In this document: in pieces, positions 45,401 to 57,639 of the stretch
How positions within the stretch are numbered: the stretch's first letter is position 1
Layout: each line of letters begins with the position of its first letter
Assembly (NCBI GenBank): GCA_008933995.1
Contig: WARS01004340.1
Span: 62,001 to 126,000, forward strand
Reading direction: 5' to 3'
Length of the DNA: 64,000 bases
Source of the DNA: Datnioides undecimradiatus
Lineage: Eukaryota; Chordata; Actinopteri; Lobotiformes; Datnioididae
The notes under the pieces: generated by a model
What the model was told of the DNA's origin: nothing
Seen by the model: only the letters and a program-made list of their open reading frames with translations
Database searches by the model: none
Made by a program: the position numbers and the translations under genes

Positions 45401-46505
45401 CTCCTTGTCACCTCTGCTGTTTGCCATAAGCATTGAGCCACTGGCCACATTACAGATGATAATGAAATCAAAGGAATTGTAATTGGTCAAGATGAGCATA
45501 AATTATCACTTTATGCAGATGATGTTATTATATCTGACAGAACCATCATCATCAATACCACCATTTAAAAGGATTTATTATTCAGGATACAAGATAAGAC
45601 ACTGCACTCCCTCTTTCTCCGCTTGGCGCATTGGTATTTGCTTTGCCCAGGCTCCTTTACCTGTTTCAGATGCTACCAATAGAAATTCCACAGTCCACTC
45701 TTGATATTTTAGATAAAATGATCTGTATGGCTAAAAGAGCGCCACAGATTTAGACTCAAGATCTCACAGCTGTCTAAGCCGGGTGGGGGTCTTAAACCTC
45801 CAGATGTCAAATATTGAGTGGCACAGAGACCCCTGCTGGATCCAGGAGGATGCACTCACCCAGTGCTGTGCCCAGAGCCTGTACATGTCCCGCTCCCCCG
45901 GACACCTCTGGACAGGAATTAGCACAATGGGTTCAGGTTACTGTGAAGATACATACAACAGCCTAAAGACAAACAGAGATGGGACACGTGGAGGGAGGTG
46001 TGCATGTAGGCACCGTTAGCCATGCGTTCAAACACATGGAGGGAAATGAAATGGAAAGTAATTACTCGGTTTGTCAGAACAACAGAAACAGTGTCCAGCA
46101 TGTTGCAGGAGGATCTGTGGAGCACACCCTGCTAATCACATGCATGTATTCTGCTTGCGTCCTCAGCTGAGTCAGTACTGGACAGACATATTTAATGCAC
46201 TTCAGGAGGTTTTCAGACATGATGTCCCACAGGAGCCTGCAGTGGCACTTCTTGGTATTACACCTGCAGGTTTGACTGGAGGAGCCGAGAAGTACTCCTG
46301 AATGTGTAACTTCCAGCAGCTGTAACCATCAAATGGATGAGACCAGACCCTCCCACATATCACATCTGGATCCAGGGGGTCTGGATCAGGTCTGGATTCA
46401 GATGTATAGGTTAATATGTGCAAAGGTTATATGCAGCTGAAAAAAGGAAAAACAAGTGAGAACGTGTGCTGTATTGTTGATGATGAAAAACTCAATAAAA
46501 ATTAA
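42420..46505 (+). mobile_element. L1/Tx1-type LINE relic, interrupted by a younger LINE
   Basis: Before the interruption, frames encode the end of an endonuclease domain (RDFTFSSSRHASYSRIYYF, LSDHASFVLKWG) and ETLRFTKQRYYEYGSR. After it, at about 44976, come CHSYRPISLLNEDL-like RT residues with stops and frameshifts, SLYADDV, and a C-terminal part containing RPDPPTYHIWI. AATAAA at about 46494 marks the end. The copy is old and heavily mutated. The L1/Tx1 assignment is from motif order. Confidence 0.65.
43588..44968 (+). mobile_element. L2-like LINE inserted in the L1/Tx1 relic
   Basis: Sense copy, 5'-truncated in the pre-RT region, with RT motifs to [12 protein letters not shown] (about 44265), then an internal deletion that jumps to the C-terminal GRHPLYF region, the 3' block and TTGAA pentamers. 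It is flanked by a 7-bp duplication AATATAG (43581-43587 and 44969-44975), consistent with target-site duplication. The host LINE frame resumes directly after the right copy. Confidence 0.88.
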
Positions 46506-47420
46506 GTTTAAAGAAATGTGATGATTATCAGGATCAAGGCAGAGTAAATTTGCTAACTCACCTGTTGTGTTGGCTCACCTGGGCTGAGACCTGCAGAAAC
46601 AGAACCTGACAGAAAGTAACAGAGAACAGCAGCAGATTTAATGCTTTAACAGTTTTTATACGTTTGACAGATACGAAGGATCCAATGAATTCGTGATGCA
46701 GCAGTACTGTGTTCACAGCTGATGTAAACGCAGGATCAATGATCAGGGATTCAGAAAGAACTGATCATCGGATTGGATAAAGGTCAGAAATGATCAAATT
46801 TCCTGTCTGAAGGAAGAAATAGAAACTTGATTCACGCTAAATTGATCAGGAAGCAGATAAGAATCATTTCCTGCATTAAAGGCTTTTTCAACATGAAACT
46901 GCAAACACTTGATTCTTTGAGTTAAAGCTTTAAAAGCCTCTGGACTAAAACTGAAGTCAACTATGACTCCCACTGTGCACTGAGAGGGAATCAGCCAATC
47001 ACAGAGCTCAAACCTGTCACATGCTCCTCACAGACAAAACTCCATTCCTCACTTGCAGCTTAAACCTGTTCAGTTTTCATTTTGGAATCAACGGTGACTG
47101 GATTGGTTAACCGCAGTAACTCATCGACTGGTCTCCATGGCAACAGCAGCTGAGGCTCATGGTAATGGAAGAGAGCATTAAACCTTGACTGTATCATGGC
47201 AACCTAGCCTGTTGCCATGGCAACAGCCTCTTTACAGGAAGTTTCTAGTTTCTTCTTTGCTGAGTGGACTGATGATCACTTCCTCAAGTGCTTCCTGCGG
47301 GTGAGGCACACCTGCAGGGAGGTGACACAGGTGAGCTTCTGTCAGCAGAAGTGAACTCTGAGCTGTGACGGGCTTGGAGGAGGAAGCTGCTGCTTAACAT
47401 CAAACCAATTAGCAGTAAGT
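46506..47420. other. Spacer upstream of prph2
   Basis: No exon, repeat or RNA gene is recognised. Composition is ordinary for this window. Confidence 0.45.
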
Positions 47421-47813
47421 CGCTGGATTAGAGGCAGCAGCTGATCTGCTGTTAATGGGATCAGAGGCGATCGGAGGTTTGGGATGACGAGTCGCAGCTC
47501 GCTCACATTCACACCTTCTTCTGCAGGAAAATATCAGCGTGCTGCAGCCGAGACACGTTCTGGCAGTTTTATTTCAATATTTGTGATTTGATGGCTGGCC
47601 CTGTGGCCCCCACAGCAGTATGGACTGTCCTGGCCTGCAGCTCGGCATTATGGGTCTGAAACCAGTTCTGGCCGGGTCGTGTTCTGTTGCTTCTTTCTGG
47701 AACGGATTAAAACTCTGAGAGTCTGACGGATTTTTGAACTGCTTCTTATTGATACCTGACATTTTGTGATTGTTCATTCCAGTTGAGTGTTTTGGTCTCA
47801 CCAAGACGATAAA
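47420..47813 (+). promoter_or_regulatory. prph2 5' flank and 5' UTR
   Basis: Must contain the prph2 leader. A GGATTA at 47425-47430 is a CRX/OTX-type core and CCAATTAGC at about 47405-47413 is a homeodomain-type site, as expected for a photoreceptor gene, but single short motifs are weak evidence. No TATA box is clear. Confidence 0.3.
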
Positions 47814-50800
47814 ATGCCGTTCATGCCGGTGAAGTTCAACCTGCAGAAGCGGGTGAAACTGGCTCAGGGTCTGTGGATGATGTACTGGCTCTCGGTAATC
47901 ATGGGAATCCTGATCTTCAGCCTCGGCATCTTCTTCAAGATCGAGCTGCGGAAGAGAAGTGAGATGATGGACAACAATGAGAGCCATTTAGTGCCCAACC
48001 TGCTGATCCTGATGGGCTTGTTGGCCTGCGGGGTCAACGCCTTCGGAGGAAAGGTGTGCCACGACTCTCTGGACCCAGTCAAGTTCGCCAAGTGGAAGCC
48101 GATGCTAAAGCCATATTTGCTGCTGTGCTGCGGCTTCAACGCGCTGCTGCTGCTGACAGCGGTGCTCTGCTTCCTCATGCAGTTCGCCGTGTACCTGACG
48201 TTGGCTGAGGGCCTGAAGAACAGCATCAAGTTTTACAAGGACACGGACACGCCAGGACGCTGCTTCATGAAGAGGACGCTGGATATGACACAGATTGAGT
48301 TCCGCTGCTGCGGCAACAACAACTTCAGGGACTGGTTCGAGGTACAGTGGATCAGCAACCGCTACCTGGACATGAGCAACGATGCAGTCAAAGAGTGAGT
48401 ACACAGACCGAACACAGCACCCGCTATCAATCATGAATTAATCAAATCAACTGATGACTGACCCACAAGTTTGAGGCTGATACCACAGAGTGACTCTGCT
48501 GATGTTGTGTTTGTCTGTTATATATCACAGAAAATGAATTTTATGTAAGAGGTCGTCAGCCAGGTCTAAAATACAGGTTTCACTGAAGCGGCTTGAAGTG
48601 AGCAGGAACACTAAGATCATTGATCTTGTCCTGAACTCTCACCTTTGATCAGGATGTCCAACAGTTTTTAGCTAGTTTCTCTGAATTGTGGCTCATTTGG
48701 TCTCTCGAGGTCGTTGAGAGCGCGAACTTGGATCATGTCTAAGCTTCGTAACGAGAAACCTGATCCAAACCTTCAGCAGCTCCTGAAGTTTCTTCAGCTG
48801 AATCTTACTTTAACTAAACTTCCAGAGCTCAGTGTGCAGGGAGAGTTGCGTTAAAGGGGTCAGTGAAGGATCAATGAGGGAATTAAGGAGGTAAAAGGTA
48901 CCGTGCAGGAGGTCGATGTACCAGCTTCTCCTCCTTAAGTCCATAATCTGCCAGGATCTGATTTCCAGCTCGCTGCAGCTTACACGCCTGCTGACATGAC
49001 AAGGTTAAACCAAGCCGACAAGCAAGGGAGCATTTGATTCTCTCACTGGAGAAACACACCGTACAGAACATGTGGTCACCACAAACATACGAGGAGCCAC
49101 AGCAGAACACTTCAGATGAGATACATCTGTCTGCAGGTCAGAGGTGTGTTCAACATCCGCGATTGCATGTTTGCATGTCGTGTTTCTGTGTTAATGCACT
49201 TAAGAGATATTACTCTATCTGTCTCTGAGATGATTATTTCCCATCATCCAATTTTAGCCTCCTGTCAGCCAAAGGCCACGCCCACTGCCTCTACCTGTCA
49301 ATCACACCCAGACCCCACCCCCTCAGTGGAGACACTGATGACATCACAAAGTGCCCCCAATGTCCAGATTCATTTGAGTTGATTCAGAAATATGAACATC
49401 TCTCCTTCATGCTCTCCAGAGGATGAACCATTCAGAGCCACATCATAAGTCAGGTTAATTCACATTTTCGGCCTTTTAGCTGCTGCTCCTGCAGATCTGA
49501 CCTGAACCCGTTCACACAAGAAGAAAAACACAAGCAGTTCAAAAGATTTGACACATTTGAAGGAGATTAACCAACTTTTAATCAGTTTCCTCACTCAAGC
49601 AACATTTCACAAGAAACATCAAAATATTCTGCTCATCTCCCTCCTGCTCTCCAGAGAATGAACCCTTCAGATTTCAAAGACCCCATAATCGTCTCTCCAG
49701 CACCCCCTCGGGACAGACTTCCAGCCGACACGCTGAACAGCACCGCCTGAAGATGTTTTCATGACTGTAATAAACTCTGCAGCCTGTAGGTGGCGCTGGC
49801 AGTCTGTTTGACTCCACTTAGACCAGGAAGTGATGCAACATGGGAAGCTGCTTTAGCTTTAGCTGATGCTAACGGTAGCCCAGTGGAAGCATGGTCACAC
49901 TAGTTGGTCACAACAGTGCTTCACACTAGCTGGCTAGTTAGCTTAGTTGCTAACAACCGAGGCCACACAGCTTATCAGCATGAGGTCTTTGTGTCTCCTC
50001 AGTGTGTTAATCAGCTGTCTGATGTGAAACTGTGAATGATACTCAATACATCTAATAAGCTACCAGCTATTTTGGACTGTGCGTCTCTCCGTCCACAGTC
50101 GGTTCTGTCGGGGCGCCTTGTCATTGGTCACAGGGTGAAGTCGTGGACGCTACAGAGACTCCTTGTCCTTCCTGCCTGTATTAAAGGGCGTCCCACAGGG
50201 TTCAGGACTCGGACCGGTACTACTGTACTACAGTGGTCAGTACCGGTATTCACCAAAGCAGATGATCCTGTTGTTTATTGTTCTCCTGCAGAACAAACCT
50301 TTGACCTTTGACCTCATGGAGTCTCACATCCAAGTTCTGTGCTGTTAACCTGCGAGAAGATTCAGAGGCTTGAAAGAGTTTAAACTGTTTGTTTGTTTGA
50401 TCCAGAGCCTGACTAACATTAAAAACTTTAAATCAATACACGTTTTGTTCTGATATTTGTGATAAGTCACAGGTCGCCAGCATTATTGAAACTTTAGGGA
50501 AACCTTCAAACAGCGACAGCTGTCTAAAGTCAGCTGAGGAGTCAGGGGAGCTGTGGGGTCACTGAGGTGGACGGCCTGCTCAGTGATTCATTCTCAGTTA
50601 TGAGGCAGTGACCTCTGACCTGTGACCTCTTACCTGCGTTTGTCCTGCAGTCGTGTCCTCAGTAATGTGGAGGGGAAGTACCTGATGGACAGTGTCCCGT
50701 TCAGCTGCTGTAACCCTGGCTCACCTCGACCTTGCATCCAGCATCACCTGACTAATAACTCCGCTCACTATGACTACGACCACCGCATTGAGGAGCTCAA

Positions 50801-53471
50801 CATCTGGACCCGGGGCTGCCGTGAGGCCCTCTTCTCATACTTCAGTGGCATGATGAACAGCATTGGTGTGCTCGTCATTACCACCATCATCCTGGAGGTA
50901 AGGTTCAGGCCACTTGAGCCAATCAGCATCCAGCCTGAGCCACACTGTCAGTTTTAAGCAGCTGGTTAGATGAGTTCAGTGAGTGGTTTAGTGATTAGTG
51001 AGTCTACATGATGAACAGGTGAGTTCTCAGTGAACAGGGTTAACAGGTGAGTTCTCAGGGAGTTCTTATTTGGGGTGAAACTGAAACACAGACGTCATCA
51101 ACTTCCTGCAACATGTTGATGAAATAAACCTTGAGTTTACCTGTGCTCTCACACCTGCTGATCATGTGCTGGAGGCTGTAATGACAGCATTTGATTGGAC
51201 AGGAGGGCATGGAGGACGGGGCTTTCAGGACTTTCAGCTGAAAGGTAAACAGCCAGTCATTTACCTGCTGCAGTTTCTAATCTGTGAGGACTTTCTCCTG
51301 GAGGTGAATGCAGGATAAGTGCTGTCCTTAATCTTCTGATTTAAAACAAGGTAATCGCAGCACACCTGCAGTAAATTAACCGAAGGACCTTAAATGCACC
51401 AGGTTAACAGCGTAATTGATTAGCAGGTGATTAGCATTAGCACAGAAGAAGCTGCTGCTTCATGACAAATGATCCAGATTGAGCTCTGCAGACTGTGCAA
51501 ATACTGATTTCATAAGAGAAGGAATGAAGAATGAAAACAGATTAGCAACACGCTTTTATCCACACATGTCTTATCTGTGCTTTGAAGTAGGAACTTGTTA
51601 CTGTGCAGCACATTTAAAATACATTTAATGTTCTTCAATGTACAGATGATTTCAGGCCTCAGATCAGTTCAACATGTGTCAGTTGCTGCTGAGACTCATC
51701 AGCGGCAGAGCAGTGGCATGCTAATCTGCCGAGCGGTGGTCAGGCTCACTGAGGATCAGCGGCTATTCTGGGGACGTTAATCTGCCTGCAGCAGGGGCAG
51801 GTTGCATTCTGGGAAGATCAGAATGAGGAACAGTTCCTGAGAGTGAGCAGCGAAGCGTTATGTGGGTCAAAATAACAAGTTTGACCTGAAGCGTGACGAG
51901 AGACAACAGATCGAAAAACAACATCCTGACTCCATCAGCCTGCAGCAACTTTGCTGCTGCTCTCAGATCAGCTTCCTGAACAATGTCAGCTCAACGGACC
52001 AATCAGCTACTGCTGCTGCGTACAAAACACGTCATTATTCAACAAACAGCAGGAACACAAAGGTTACAGCACATATGAGTCGTGATCGCATAATAATCAA
52101 TAATCAAACACAGTACTACAGTATTACAGTACTACACTACTCAGTACTCAGTACTCAGTACTACACTATTACAGTACTCAGTACTACAGTACTACAGTAC
52201 TGCAGTATTACAGTACTACAGTATTACAGTACTCAGTACTACAGAACTACTGTATTACAGTATTACCGTACTACAGTACTCAGTACTACAATACTATAGT
52301 CTTACAGTACTCAGTATTCCAGTACTACAGTATTACAGTACTTAGTACTACACTATTACAGTACTCGGTTCTACAGTATAACAGTACTTAGTACTACACT
52401 CTTACAGTACTCGGTTCTACAGTATAACAGTACTCAGTGCTACAGGATTACAGTACTTAGTATTACAGTACTAAAGTGCTACAGTATTATAGTACTACAG
52501 TACTACAGCATTACAGTACTACAGTGCTACAGTATTACAGTATTAGAGTACTACACTATTACAGTACTCAGTACTACAGTACTACAGCATTACAGCACTA
52601 CAGTACTCAGTACTGCAGTATTACAGTACTACAGTCTTACAGTACTCAGTACTACAGTACTGAGTACTCAGTATTACAGTACTCAGTACTACAGTACTAC
52701 AGTATTACAGTACTATACCATTACAATACTCAGTACTACAGAACTACTGTATTACCGTACTACAGTGCTACAGTATTACAGTATTACAGTACTACAGTAG
52801 TCAGTATTGCAGTATTACAGTACTCAGTACTGCAGTATTACAGTACTCAGTACTACACTATTACAGTGCTCAGTTCTACAGTATAACAGTACTCAGTGCC
52901 ACAGGATTACAGTACTTAGTATTACAGTACTAGAGTGCTACAGTATTACAGTATTACAGTACTCAGTGCTACAGTGCTACAGTATTACAGTACTCAGTAC
53001 TACAGTACCACGGTACTACAGTATTACAGTACTCAGTACTACACTATTACTACTGTTCTATTCATTGATTATGTTCATTGATTATCTGTTCATTGACAGT
53101 ATCTTTGTTACTGAGATAACAATACAAATAATGCAACAGTTGTGTTTCTTTACCATTATGTTTGCATCAGATTGTCATTGTGTTTGTTAGATTGAGGACA
53201 GGTTTACTGCCGCAGCTGTTCAACAGTCACGAGCAGGTTTTATTATAAAACTGAAGCAGATTATTTATCATCAATATGATCATTAGATCATTTAATATCA
53301 ATATGTCATCTGTAATGATACGGAAGCTGGCTCAACGTGTTGCAGTCAGTGCAAATGTCCTTCACACATTTACGACGAGTGTGTGTTTGTGTTTGTGCGT
53401 GGTGCGTTACCCACCTGTCAGCAGGTCGCCACCCACAACACAATAACCATGTGTTAAGAACATATTCTGAC

Positions 53472-53513
<42 letters not shown>

Positions 53514-53719
53514 AGTCGGCCGACATGGCAGGGTTAAAGTACCTCAGCACTGCTCTGGAGACAATGGAGGACCCGGAGAACCCAGACTGCGAGAGCGAAG
53601 GCTGGCTCCTGGAGAAAGGTGTGAAGGAGACGTTCAGTGAGCTGCTCACCAAGCTGAAGACGCTGGGCAAGTCCAACCAGGTGGAGGAGGGGGGGGACGC
53701 ACAGCAGGCTGCTACCTGA
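47814..53719 (+). CDS. prph2: Peripherin-2 (RDS), photoreceptor disc-rim tetraspanin
   Basis: Peripherin-2 oligomerises, with ROM1 in mammals, to bend rod and cone outer-segment disc rims. Three exons, 47814-48394, 50651-50897 and 53516-53719, code 343 residues (human 346). The middle exon is 247 bp, as in human, and all phases match. I chose the ATG at 47814 (MPFMPVKFN), which aligns with the human start; an in-frame ATG at 47787 would add nine unrelated residues. Membrane segments are at about 18-40, 62-80, 100-123 and 255-278. The large loop has the tetraspanin CCG (Cys165-166), [12 protein letters not shown], the intermolecular Cys150 (TPGRCFMK), Arg172 (FRDWFE) and the glycosylation site NNS. 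The C-terminus keeps ESEGWLLEK and KLGKSNQVE. Orientation is the same as ubr2. Which teleost paralogue (a or b) cannot be decided here. Confidence 0.95.
48395..50650 (+). other. prph2 intron 1
   Basis: A 2.26-kb intron, mostly unique-looking sequence. The only structure recognised is a reverse-transcriptase relic at about 50085-50330. Confidence 0.6.
50085..50330 (+). mobile_element. Small non-LTR reverse-transcriptase relic in prph2 intron 1
   Basis: One frame contains [16 protein letters not shown], the conserved RT block around the QG motif, preceded in another frame by [12 protein letters not shown]. No catalytic DD box follows. It is a very short decayed fragment of a LINE different from the main family. 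Confidence 0.45.
52110..53050. repeat. CAGTACTACAGTATTA array in prph2 intron 2
   Basis: Nearly 950 bp made almost only of the words CAGTACTA, CAGTATTA and CAGTACT, units of about 8 bp that group into larger patterns. The palindrome AGTACT occurs dozens of times. Long spurious reading frames rich in YYS and QYY arise from it. Confidence 0.92.
53478..53511. repeat. (TG)n at the prph2 exon 3 acceptor
   Basis: About 17 TG dinucleotides directly precede TCAG, the acceptor of the last prph2 exon at 53516. No conventional pyrimidine tract is present. Confidence 0.92.
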
Positions 53720-54190
53720 GAGCACCACCCACCACAATGGACTGAGGTCTCCCCCCTCTCCCCTACATCTCCACCTGCCTCTCCCCCTGACAACAGGGAG
53801 TGAGAGAGGAGAGGTCATCTCCACCATCCAATACTACACACACACACAGACACACACACTGGTTCAAAGTGAACAAGTCATTTAAACTTACTGTGAATGT
53901 CTATTTTCCATCTGTAAATATGTTGAACAGAGTTTATTTTTAAACAGGACGATCAGAAACCTGCTGTAAATAAAACATCTGCGTCTGCAAAAACAAACTA
54001 CACACACAAATATTAACCCCCCCCCAACACACACACACACACACGCACACACACACACACACACACACACCATTTATGCTTCCTGTCACCACCACCAGGC
54101 CTGTAAGACTGAACGCCAGAGCCCGATCAATGCGTCACCGCTGGTCCCTGATCAGCTGATCAGTACACAAACACCAAACATGTGGAAACC
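53720..54190 (+). other. prph2 3' UTR
   Basis: Contains AATAAA near 53969, about 250 bp after the stop, and a (CA)n tract at about 54028-54070. The likely transcript end is just after the AATAAA. Confidence 0.5.
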
Positions 54191-55158
54191 ATTTAGAAAG
54201 TGTTGCAGTTCAACACTTGGTCCAGCAGAGAGCGCTCAGCATCAACACAGCGTTCAACACGAGGGATTCTTGCCAAACGTTTGTTTATGTGAAAAACAAA
54301 CCTCAGTATAATTTTCAGATGCATTCTGGTGTTTGTGTCTGTGAGCAGCGGCCGGACTCTGGCCTTGTGTCACTGTCTGAACCCCAACACGGTTGGTTGA
54401 CATGGAAACAGACGGCCGAAACATCAGACACGTATGTAAAGGTGCATTCACTGGTATATGCGGAGGTGTTATATGGAGGGATGTACAGAGGTGTATTCAA
54501 TGGGATATAGAGAAGTATACAGAGGTACACACAGACATATTCTGAGACGTACAAAGAGATCCACAGAGGTATAGACAGAAGTATACACAAAGGCTGAAGT
54601 CATGAAAGCCAACATCAAAGTTAACATATACACCCTGAAGCAGCTCCAGAGTCTGCAGGGGCAGGACTGAGCCTGGCAGACAGGGGCTGGGTGTCCTGTC
54701 TCGGTCGTCTGGTTCCCTGTCACAGCACCCCAGGTTCAGACCGAAACAGGAACGTTTTTATACTCTAATGTTGCAGCCGAACCAACACACACTTTGATGA
54801 GCAAATTCATCTTCAACAAATATCAATATTTAGTGATCATTTAACAGACAGGAAGCTGCATCAAAGAGTGTGTGTGGATCTGGTCTGTGTTCAGTTTTAC
54901 AGAGGTAAAGTCAGATCAGCAGTTTAGTAACTAAAGGCACAGTTTAGAGAGAAATTCAGTTTACAGGTACAGTTGTTATATTTGTATGTTTCTGTTTATT
55001 TCTTTATAATATGGAGAACTGTGATGTTTTTTGTGGGTTGGTTGAAGCTTGTAGTCGCTCTGCTGTGTTTGATAAAATCTATAAAGAGATTGTGACTGAC
55101 ACCAAACTGTCTGCCTCATCCTTTATACCATGTATCAATGCTGGTTGTGGACATGTGG
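54191..55158. other. Spacer downstream of prph2
   Basis: No gene recognised. Around 54430-54600 there is a loose set of TATACAGAGGTRTA-like words, a degenerate version of the array that follows. Confidence 0.4.
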
Positions 55159-55159
55159 A

Positions 55160-55400
55160 CACAATATATGTGCATACAGGGGTATATACACAGGTATGTA
55201 CACAGGTATATTCATGACTGTATACACAGGTATATACATGGGTATTTTCATGGGTATATTAACAGGTATATACACAGGTATATTCACAGGTACACAGGTA
55301 TTCATACAGTGAGACACACGCCATATACAGAGGCATATACATAGCTATATTTACAGTAGTGTACATATAAAGTTATATACACAGGAATAAACAGGTTCGG
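55160..55400. repeat. ACAGGTATATACACAGGTAT minisatellite
   Basis: About fifteen imperfect 12-bp units of the type CAGGTATATACA with TTCATGG variants. Confidence 0.8.
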
Positions 55401-55654
55401 ATACAGTTTGGACATGGTATCTCTCAAATATGATGTTAATGCATGAGACCATTCAGTTCAGTAAATATGCTAATCTAAACATTACTAGACGTATATAATA
55501 AAACAGTCTGACCAGTAATTCCAGTTGACTGTAGAACTGGTGACCAGTTATTTCAGTGTCTCACAGTATTATTCAGTGCCTGTGTCTTTATAGAGCTGAA
55601 CTGTGTTTATGGCACATTCACATTATATGTGTCTCACAGTGTTTTCCTGCATTT

Positions 55655-55845
55655 GATAGTTGTAGTGTTTACAGTGTTTTACTGTGTTTGCTGCGTTTTA
55701 CAATGTTTGCCGTGTTTTGCAGTGGTTTGCAGTGTTTTGCGGTGTTTTTGCGGTATTTACAGTGTTTTGCAACGTTTACTGTGTTTAGCGTTTTGCAGAG
55801 TTTACTGTGTTTTGCAGTGTTTTACTGTGTGTCTTACAGTGAATA
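55655..55845. repeat. GTGTTTTGCA/GTGTTTACT minisatellite
   Basis: About sixteen 10-12-bp units (GTGTTTTGCA, GTGTTTACT), T- and G-rich, giving spurious Phe/Cys/Val-rich frames. Confidence 0.75.
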
Positions 55846-56510
55846 CAGGTGGCTAACAGCAGCACGGCAGATAAACATAGTTAATCAGCTCAGAGACAGA
55901 TTAACCAGTGATGTCAACTAAAGAGCAAGGACATGGACCATGACGCAGAGACACCTGGGGGGGTCCCGTGGGGTGGGGGTGGGGAGTCACAGTAACTGTT
56001 CTGGTGATGATCAGGGATCAATAGTAGATCAATAACTATTATCCAGCCTTAACATACGTATCATTGCGTTTAATGCTTTATATACCAACACTTTATGTAC
56101 TTTAAGTGTTTTTAATGCTTTATTTGCTGTTTCTTCGCTGTTGATGTATTTTATCATATTAATATATTTGATACAAACCTGAGAACTTCGTCCTTCTGTG
56201 GACTCTGAACCTATTCACCACGACCTTTGACCTCTGACCAGGGTGTGTGTGTGTGTGTGTGTGTGTATTATTAGCAGCAGCTGTGTTGAGATTAAAGTGA
56301 ACCTCAGGAAAAGATTTACAGTCAGATCCTTTTAACACAACACGCACATTAAGTTTCAGGCTGTGAGCCAATCAGACGAGAGCTTTTCTTGTACTGTTGT
56401 TGTTTTGTTTACTAGTTGTTTTCTTTCCACTTTCTGATGTGTTTGTCTGTCCACACCTCTCTGTCAAACTGTTCCTGTTCCTGTCTGTGGTCTGGATCTG
56501 TGGTCAGAGG
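55846..56510. other. Spacer before the right-hand LINE block
   Basis: No gene recognised; a short (GT)n lies at about 56241-56266. Confidence 0.45.
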
Positions 56511-56757
56511 TCTATTCAATTCAATTCAATTCAATTTTATTTATATAGCGCCAATTCACAACAAAAGTCATCTCAGGGCACTTTACAAACAGAGCGGGTC
56601 TAGACCACACTCATTACTATTAATTACACCCAACAGTTCCACCATGAGCAAGCACTTGGCAACAGTGGCAAGGAAAAACTTCCTTTTCCTTTCCCAGGCA
56701 GAAACCTTGGGCAGATCCTGGATCAGGGTGGGCGGCCATCTGCCTTGACCGGTTGGG

Positions 56758-56792
<35 letters not shown>

Positions 56793-57639
56793 ACAATAGA
56801 GAATAATGACAGCAAATGGCAGCAGAGGACACGGGGCAGGTCGGTGGAGCCACAGATCAGATGTTCAGCTCTGGAACCACAGGTATCTGTAGAGAGGTAC
56901 AGAGAGAGGACACAGTGTTAATGGTTAATCTGCAATGGTTAAAATGAGTTTGAGGAGAGAGAGGGAAGGAGGAGTGTGGAGACGATCATGGGATGTCCCC
57001 CAGTAGCCTCGGCCTATAGCAGCATAACTAGGGGATGGCATGGAAGGGTAGTTTAGACCATGGGTGTAGTTCACATGGTAACTAGAGCTAGCTGTAAGCT
57101 TTGTCGAACAAGAAGGTTTTAAGCTTTACTTTAAAAGTAGAGAGGGTGTCTGCCTCTCGGACCCAGACTGGCAGCTGGTTCCACAGGAGAGGAGCCTGAT
57201 AGCTAAAGGCTCAGCCTCCCATTCTACTTTTGGAAATTCTGGGAACCACAAGCAAACCTGCACTCTGGGAGCGAAGTGATCTTATTAGGGACTTGAAGCA
57301 TCTCATTGAAGGTTAATGGAGCTGGCCATTAAGGCCCCAGGTAAGAAAGAAGGACTTAAAATCTATTCTGGACTTTACAGGAGCCAATGAAGAAGAAGCC
57401 AAAACCTAGAAAATAGACATGATCTCTTCAAGTACCCCATCAGAACCCTCGCAGAAGCATTTTGGATGAGCTGGAGGCCTTGTAGTGAGCTAGTTGGACA
57501 ACCCGACTACAAGGAATTACAATAGTCCAGCCTTGCGGTAACAAATGCATGGACTAGCCAAGGCCACTTTTGACAGGATACTCCTAATTCAGTTATGTTA
57601 TGCTAAGTGAAAGAAGGCAGTCCTAGTGACCTGCCTATT
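56511..57639 (-). mobile_element. L2-like LINE 3' fragment, antisense
   Basis: TTCAATTCAATTC tail at 56513-56535, the conserved 3' block, a purine-rich tract, and the C-terminal coding part. It stops at 57639, where the tail of another antisense copy begins directly. Confidence 0.87.

Noticed and set aside
47787..47813. Upstream in-frame ATG as the prph2 start
   Set aside because: It would add nine residues with no counterpart in the family. The ATG at 47814 aligns with the human start, and Cys150 then falls at the expected number.
52040..53190. Long [12 protein letters not shown] reading frames
   Set aside because: Products of the 8-bp prph2 intron array, not genes.
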